This document shows positions 4,094 through 7,751 of a stretch of DNA of 7,751 bases, in pieces. The notes beneath the pieces are model-generated. The model did not search any database and was not told the origin of the DNA. It saw only the letters and a program-made list of their open reading frames with translations. The position numbers and the translations under genes are program-made. Origin of the DNA: an uncultured Christensenellaceae bacterium (GTDB lineage: Bacteria; Bacillota; Clostridia; Christensenellales; CAG-314); contig CAJUCX010000015.1 in NCBI GenBank assembly GCA_910585195.1, positions 1 through 7,751 on the forward strand, read 5' to 3'. The first letter of the stretch is position 1; each line of letters starts with the position of its first letter.

Positions 4094-5368
4094 TTATTTT
4101 TGTTTTTTCTTTTCTTCCTTTTGAAGTTTAGCTTGCATTTTTTCTAAACTCAATTTTCGTTTTAATTCCTTTTTCTGTTTCTCTTCTTCCTTTTCCTTTT
4201 GAAGCTCTTCATACTCAAAATGCGTCCGTAAAAGCCGTTTGCCTACTTCGCTTTCCGGCGTTACTACACCGTCTGCAAGCGAAAAGTCTTTTTCTTCCTT
4301 GTCCTTTCCTAAATACAATTTAGAACAAGATACATCGTCATAAAAGACCGGCATTTTATTTGTGCAAACTATCTTCATTTCTACCGGCGGCTTGTATTGT
4401 GTAAACTCCATTGTCTTAAAATACAACTGCTCCCAAATACGAAAGCCTATACACGACGCGAAATTATCTAGCTTGTCCAACACATAGCCAAGTTGCCCGC
4501 CTTTTACGGCGTGAGGCAATAGCCGCTTTAAAAGCGTTATTATATCTAACAATAAATGCGGCAATAACGCATTTTTTTGACCTAAACAAAGCACCGTGCC
4601 GCCAAGCACCGTGCGCACATTTATAAGTATGCCGTCCTTTTTCTGCTCGCAAAGGACCGCTTTAAAGCCAAAATGACGTATAAAGCGGAAAAACAGAACT
4701 ATATCGGCAGGGCGGTCTTTCCACTCGTCCTGCGCCAAGCTCGAACCTGCTTCGTCGTAAACAATAAAGCAAATAGGCAGCCATATCTTTTGCTCGAAAT
4801 GCTCGCGGACAACCGTATAACTTTTGCGCCCGTCAGGCGTCCGTATCTCGATATTTGACCCCAAATACGGTATATATTCAGGGTGGCTATTCCAAAACTC
4901 TACCGACCTTTTTATGTACTCGAAGTCTTTTAATTTATGCGGTGCTGTTTTCTTCCAACGGTCATAATTTACCCGCATTAAATGATACTTTAATTCAATT
5001 TCTTGTTGCAGCTTCTCTGCTTCAAACGTTCCTTGCAAAACTGCGCCCGACGTCTTGCCCTCGCCTGCTCCGGCAAATCGTTCTGTTGCCGTGCCTGACA
5101 CCATTACTTTGTCGGGCAACTCCAAGACTTGTTTGTGATAATAAACAAGCTTTGCAAAGCTTGGTACAGCGATTGACGCCAAGCCGCAAACTATGACCGT
5201 TAAAGGACTTGCATATACCGAATTTACAAGACGCTGCAATGTCACATAATTAAGTTGCAAGCATATAAACAACATGCAAAATAAAAACGGTATCAAGTAA
5301 TAAAAGTAGTTGACTGCAAGATATTTCTTGACAGTAGCCATTGCAGGCTTGTGTTTCTTTTTAAGCAT
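4094..5368 (-). CDS. Zot/pI-like filamentous phage assembly ATPase with N-terminal membrane helices
   Basis: Probable ATPase that drives assembly and export of filamentous phage at the inner membrane (Zot domain, FtsK-HerA-related). Two hydrophobic helices lie at about 17-40 and 53-72 of 424 residues. A Walker A loop AGAGEGKT (99-106) and a Walker B region WLPICFIVYDEAGSS (196-210) with Asp205-Glu206 follow. Then comes RHFGFKAVLCEQKKDG (231-246), ending in INVRT, matching the Gln/Arg sensor segment of Zot proteins. The C-terminus (about 384-424) is a highly charged Lys/Glu helix. Classical pI/Zot proteins carry the helix after the ATPase domain; here both precede it. The ATG is 3 bases after the 41-residue gene, with only a weak ribosome site, suggesting translational coupling. 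Despite the name, no toxin role is implied. Confidence 0.85.
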   Translation of the reverse strand: MLKKKHKPAMATVKKYLAVNYFYYLIPFLFCMLFICLQLNYVTLQRLVNSVYASPLTVIVCGLASIAVPSFAKLVYYHKQVLELPDKVMVSGTATERFAGAGEGKTSGAVLQGTFEAEKLQQEIELKYHLMRVNYDRWKKTAPHKLKDFEYIKRSVEFWNSHPEYIPYLGSNIEIRTPDGRKSYTVVREHFEQKIWLPICFIVYDEAGSSLAQDEWKDRPADIVLFFRFIRHFGFKAVLCEQKKDGILINVRTVLGGTVLCLGQKNALLPHLLLDIITLLKRLLPHAVKGGQLGYVLDKLDNFASCIGFRIWEQLYFKTMEFTQYKPPVEMKIVCTNKMPVFYDDVSCSKLYLGKDKEEKDFSLADGVVTPESEVGKRLLRTHFEYEELQKEKEEEKQKKELKRKLSLEKMQAKLQKEEKKKQK

Positions 5369-5371
5369 AAT

Positions 5372-5497
5372 TTATAGTTGTTGTATTTCCGTAAACCACC
5401 GGAACAGCGGGCTGTCTATATAGCCAAGCAACTGTAAAACAATGCCGGCAGCCAATGCGATAAAAACTATTAACAAAAGCTTTTTAACTGTTTTCAC
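5372..5497 (-). CDS. 41-residue single-helix membrane protein, pVI-like position
   Basis: Starts at GTG 5497, overlapping the stop of the 612-residue gene in a GTGA arrangement, with AAGGAAGG seven bases upstream. It ends 3 bases before the Zot-like gene. The product starts MKTVKKLLLIVFIALAAG, followed by a hydrophobic run to about residue 24 and a short polar tail (DSPLFRWFTEIQQL). That is a basic N-terminus plus one membrane helix or uncleaved signal anchor. In filamentous phages a small membrane minor coat protein (pVI) sits between the adsorption protein and the assembly ATPase, and this gene has that place. The functional link is from position and topology only. Confidence 0.7.
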   Translation of the reverse strand: MKTVKKLLLIVFIALAAGIVLQLLGYIDSPLFRWFTEIQQL

Positions 5498-7332
5498 TTC
5501 TTACCTTCCTTACCCTTTTTATTTCTTTTAAATAGTCCGAAAAACCCGCCTATAAGCCTGAACGGCAAGCGGATGACAAACACTATGCCGTCAAATATAA
5601 GTAACAAAAGCGATATGATAGGGTCTGCAAAAAAGTAAAATACAATGCCGGTAAGCGCAACTATGATTACCCATACCCACCACTCTACACCGCCGTTACC
5701 GTCATTGTTTACCGGTGGCGGAGTTATGCCGGCAATAATGTCTAACGGGTTGCTTACAACCGGAATTACCGTTGCTACGTCGTTTTTAATAAATGTTAAG
5801 TCTATGATGTCAAAATCTAGGTAAACCGTTTCTTGCGCCTTATACCCCACGCCGTACCATGTCCGAACCAAATCGCCATGGTGGTGCATTGCCATGTCGT
5901 CAACGGTATAATCACTCGTCGCAAATCTGAATAATACTGTCGCTTTTCCCGCTTTATTGTTTATAGCAAAATCTGCTTTTAACTTGTTCACGTCAGACAC
6001 CGCCACAAGCAACCGTTTGCTTATTTCTTCATTGCTACCGTTCAAGTCACTTTCTTTAATTAAATAAATAGGCTCTTTATCTTTTAGGTCGTCAAATTCA
6101 AGCGACGTGCCTATTACACGGTTAAACCAATCTAACAAGCCTGAACCCGTAGTAAAACCGTTAATATCAAAATGACTGTCAGCGTCAATAATTACGTCTG
6201 TTTTATTTTCGTCTACTGACACAAACAAGTCGCCACTATACTTGCCGGCAACAGTTTTATTGCCGAATTTATCTGAATACCACTTGATATACTCTTGCAG
6301 CTCTTCCGACGAAACCGTGTTGTCTGCACTGTCTGACTTATCTATTAAATAAGCAAGCTTGTCCGTGCGCATTGTGCCGTCTATGTTATAGCCCCAATAA
6401 ACAGCCGGAAATAGCCCTTCCTTGCCGGTAAGACATGTATATAAACTGTACTTAAAATCTTTATCGGCAACGTCTATTCCTATGTAATCTTTGAAGTATT
6501 GGTAACTATCTGTTTTATCTATTACGGCTATATCGTTAGTAATCGCTTTAAGCCATTCCGCATGTATTTTTTGCAGGGTGCCGTATCTCTTCAACAAAGC
6601 ATTATCTACACCGAAATAAACGCTGCTTATTTGCGTTTGTATTCTAATTCCATTGTTATATCTGTAATATGTTGGTTTTACTTCAAGCCTTACCGTTTCC
6701 AAGTCGTCGGTAATGCAGCTCAATGTACTGTCGGCGTTCTCGTCCGCTCCGCAGCCTTTGGCAAAACCGCTGTAAACCCACTTATTGCCTACCGTGAAAT
6801 CTTCTGCGGTGCCAGTATAATTAAGCTCGATACCCGACACATCGTACCGCCTTGCGGTATTGTCCTTGCAAACTCTCTCGAATATACTGCCGTCGTCTAT
6901 CACACGGAATTTATAAAACAGCTTGTCCAACCCGCCGGCAGAACTATTGCAAAGTCGCAAATTGTATTTTTTGTAGTGCGTTGCATTTCCGTTGGCGTAA
7001 AGGTCGGCAATCTGTATACTGTTTTTGTCCTGCCTTATCTCTCTGCCGGTTGGGTTATAGACATAAACGTAAAGAGCATAATTGCCGGCAAGCTCTGCCT
7101 TATAGCTGAAACAAAATTCTGTAAATGCAAGCAGCTTTGCCTCACCTTGCTCGTTATATGGGTAATGTGCAGCGTCAAATTTTTCGCCGTTTATTGTGCT
7201 CTCTTGCAGGTCCTGCAACACCGGCGTGTTGTCTAAATTTGTTGAGCTTACGGCAAAGGCGGCAGAACTTCCGCCGCCTAAAACCGTTATACAGGCAAGG
7301 AGCACACAAAGAAAATATTTAAGCCTTTTCAT
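5494..7332 (-). CDS. Large secreted, C-terminally membrane-anchored protein, candidate phage adsorption/minor coat protein
   Basis: A 612-residue protein I do not recognise by family. It starts with a clear signal peptide (MKRLKYFLCVLLACITVLGG) with a likely cut after AAFA (residue 27). The long extracytoplasmic part has six cysteines, aromatic-rich segments and many Asp/Asn. A Pro/Gly/Asn linker (ITPPPVNNDGNGG, about 536-548) leads to WWVWVIIVALTGIVFYFF (551-568), a second hydrophobic stretch (about 571-588) and a Lys-rich tail (KRNKKGKEGKK). Signal, ectodomain, Gly-rich linker, anchor and short basic tail is the plan of filamentous-phage pIII. It lies 12 bases after the InlB-repeat gene and overlaps the 41-residue gene by 4 bases. 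A host-type surface protein remains possible; pIII-like function is inferred from layout. Confidence 0.75.
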   Translation of the reverse strand: MKRLKYFLCVLLACITVLGGGSSAAFAVSSTNLDNTPVLQDLQESTINGEKFDAAHYPYNEQGEAKLLAFTEFCFSYKAELAGNYALYVYVYNPTGREIRQDKNSIQIADLYANGNATHYKKYNLRLCNSSAGGLDKLFYKFRVIDDGSIFERVCKDNTARRYDVSGIELNYTGTAEDFTVGNKWVYSGFAKGCGADENADSTLSCITDDLETVRLEVKPTYYRYNNGIRIQTQISSVYFGVDNALLKRYGTLQKIHAEWLKAITNDIAVIDKTDSYQYFKDYIGIDVADKDFKYSLYTCLTGKEGLFPAVYWGYNIDGTMRTDKLAYLIDKSDSADNTVSSEELQEYIKWYSDKFGNKTVAGKYSGDLFVSVDENKTDVIIDADSHFDINGFTTGSGLLDWFNRVIGTSLEFDDLKDKEPIYLIKESDLNGSNEEISKRLLVAVSDVNKLKADFAINNKAGKATVLFRFATSDYTVDDMAMHHHGDLVRTWYGVGYKAQETVYLDFDIIDLTFIKNDVATVIPVVSNPLDIIAGITPPPVNNDGNGGVEWWVWVIIVALTGIVFYFFADPIISLLLLIFDGIVFVIRLPFRLIGGFFGLFKRNKKGKEGKK

Positions 7333-7344
7333 TGTTTCACCGAC

Positions 7345-7751
7345 CTATTTTTTGCCTTTTGTTTTCTGCACAACTATTCCGATTACAACCAAAACCAAAA
7401 CTCCGGCAACCGCAATTACAGTCGGCATAAGCCATTTATACGTCTTTTCATCTACAACTGACCCAACAGCGGTTTTTTCCAACGGAACGTCAACGGCAGT
7501 AGTAATTGAAGTCGTAATTACTTCATAAGCCGGCGCAACTTTATACAGTACACCATTTACGCCAGTTGCCCTCAAAAGGTCGGCAATATTAGTCCCGTAG
7601 TTGCAGGTATATGTACCATAAAGCACACCGTCCATATAAAAGCGGACTTCACATTGTATCGGACTATATTTTGCTTTCAACACGGTGTCGCTTGTTATTC
7701 TTTGGTTTGTAAACTCTATGCCGTTGACAAAATACCAACCCTCGAATATGT
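7345..7751 (-). CDS. InlB B-repeat (Listeria-Bacteroides repeat) surface protein with C-terminal anchor, partial
   Basis: Only the last 134 residues are in the window; the 5' end runs off the right edge. A GTG at 7683 is not its start, because the frame stays open to 7751. The first visible stretch, FEGWYFVNGIEF then NQRITSDTVLKAKYS, matches the Listeria-Bacteroides repeat pattern (F-x-GWY ... I-T-x-D-x-x-L-x-A-K-[YW]). The next repeat starts with CEVRFYMDGVLYGTYTCNYG. The C-terminus is one membrane helix (WLMPTVIAVAGVLVLVVIGIVV) with a basic tail QKTKGKK and no LPxTG. Such repeats act in cell-surface binding. It is followed by the 612-residue gene after 12 bases, so it belongs to the same operon. 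An adsorption or display role is inferred. Confidence 0.75.
   Translation of the reverse strand, partial: IFEGWYFVNGIEFTNQRITSDTVLKAKYSPIQCEVRFYMDGVLYGTYTCNYGTNIADLLRATGVNGVLYKVAPAYEVITTSITTAVDVPLEKTAVGSVVDEKTYKWLMPTVIAVAGVLVLVVIGIVVQKTKGKK

Noticed and set aside
4094..5368. Zonula occludens toxin as a virulence factor
   Set aside because: The name comes from Vibrio phage CTX. The visible domain is the phage assembly ATPase, and nothing like the toxin-active C-terminal peptide is seen here.
6499..7236. 245-codon plus-strand frame
   Set aside because: It lies fully within the 612-residue gene, which has a signal peptide, an anchor and operon spacing. The antisense frame lacks these and has no ribosome site.
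1..7751. CRISPR array, insertion sequence or transposase
   Set aside because: No regularly spaced identical repeats, no terminal inverted repeats with target duplications and no transposase-like protein were seen on either strand.

Overview
The window looks like accessory, mobile DNA from a low-GC Gram-positive bacterium, probably a Firmicute and possibly Clostridia. The clues are A+T-rich DNA, strong AAGGAG-type ribosome binding sites, a consensus sigma-A-type promoter, a tRNA with encoded CCA, and surface proteins with a Listeria/InlB-type repeat and a C-terminal membrane anchor. No species can be named from the sequence alone.

Layout, left to right. (1) Positions 1-64 are the 3' part of a tRNA-Val(TAC) gene. 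It is followed at once by an inverted repeat and a pair of C5 direct repeats that resemble one end of a tyrosine-integrase attachment region. (2) Positions 172-2627 hold an A+T-rich restriction-modification module: a promoter, a C5-cytosine DNA methyltransferase, and 3 bases later a HaeII-family restriction endonuclease. The module is closed by a strong hairpin terminator. (3) Positions 2628-3250 are about 620 bases with no convincing gene but much structure: a run of 13 C, four copies of a 14-base DnaA-box-like motif in alternating orientation, several hairpins, and a pseudoknot-like pair of interleaved inverted repeats. I read this as a candidate origin, intergenic control region or structured RNA. 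(4) Positions 3251-7751 are a minus-strand gene block resembling the structural and assembly part of a filamentous phage (inovirus). In transcription order it has a partial InlB-repeat membrane-anchored protein, a 612-residue secreted and membrane-anchored protein, a 41-residue one-helix membrane protein, and a Zot/pI-like assembly ATPase. After a long palindrome come a ribbon-helix-helix-like small protein with a palindromic operator-like site, and a 53-residue cysteine-rich protein.

How the parts may work together. The right block would build and export a filamentous particle: the Zot-like ATPase powers assembly at the membrane, and the large anchored proteins are candidate tip or adsorption proteins. 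The small proteins next to the structured non-coding region may control replication or expression. The RM module lies between the tRNA end and the phage-like block, so it may be cargo that stabilises the element or excludes other phages. No integrase, replication initiator or major coat protein is visible here; they would have to lie beyond the right edge. That these parts form one element is an inference, not something the window proves.
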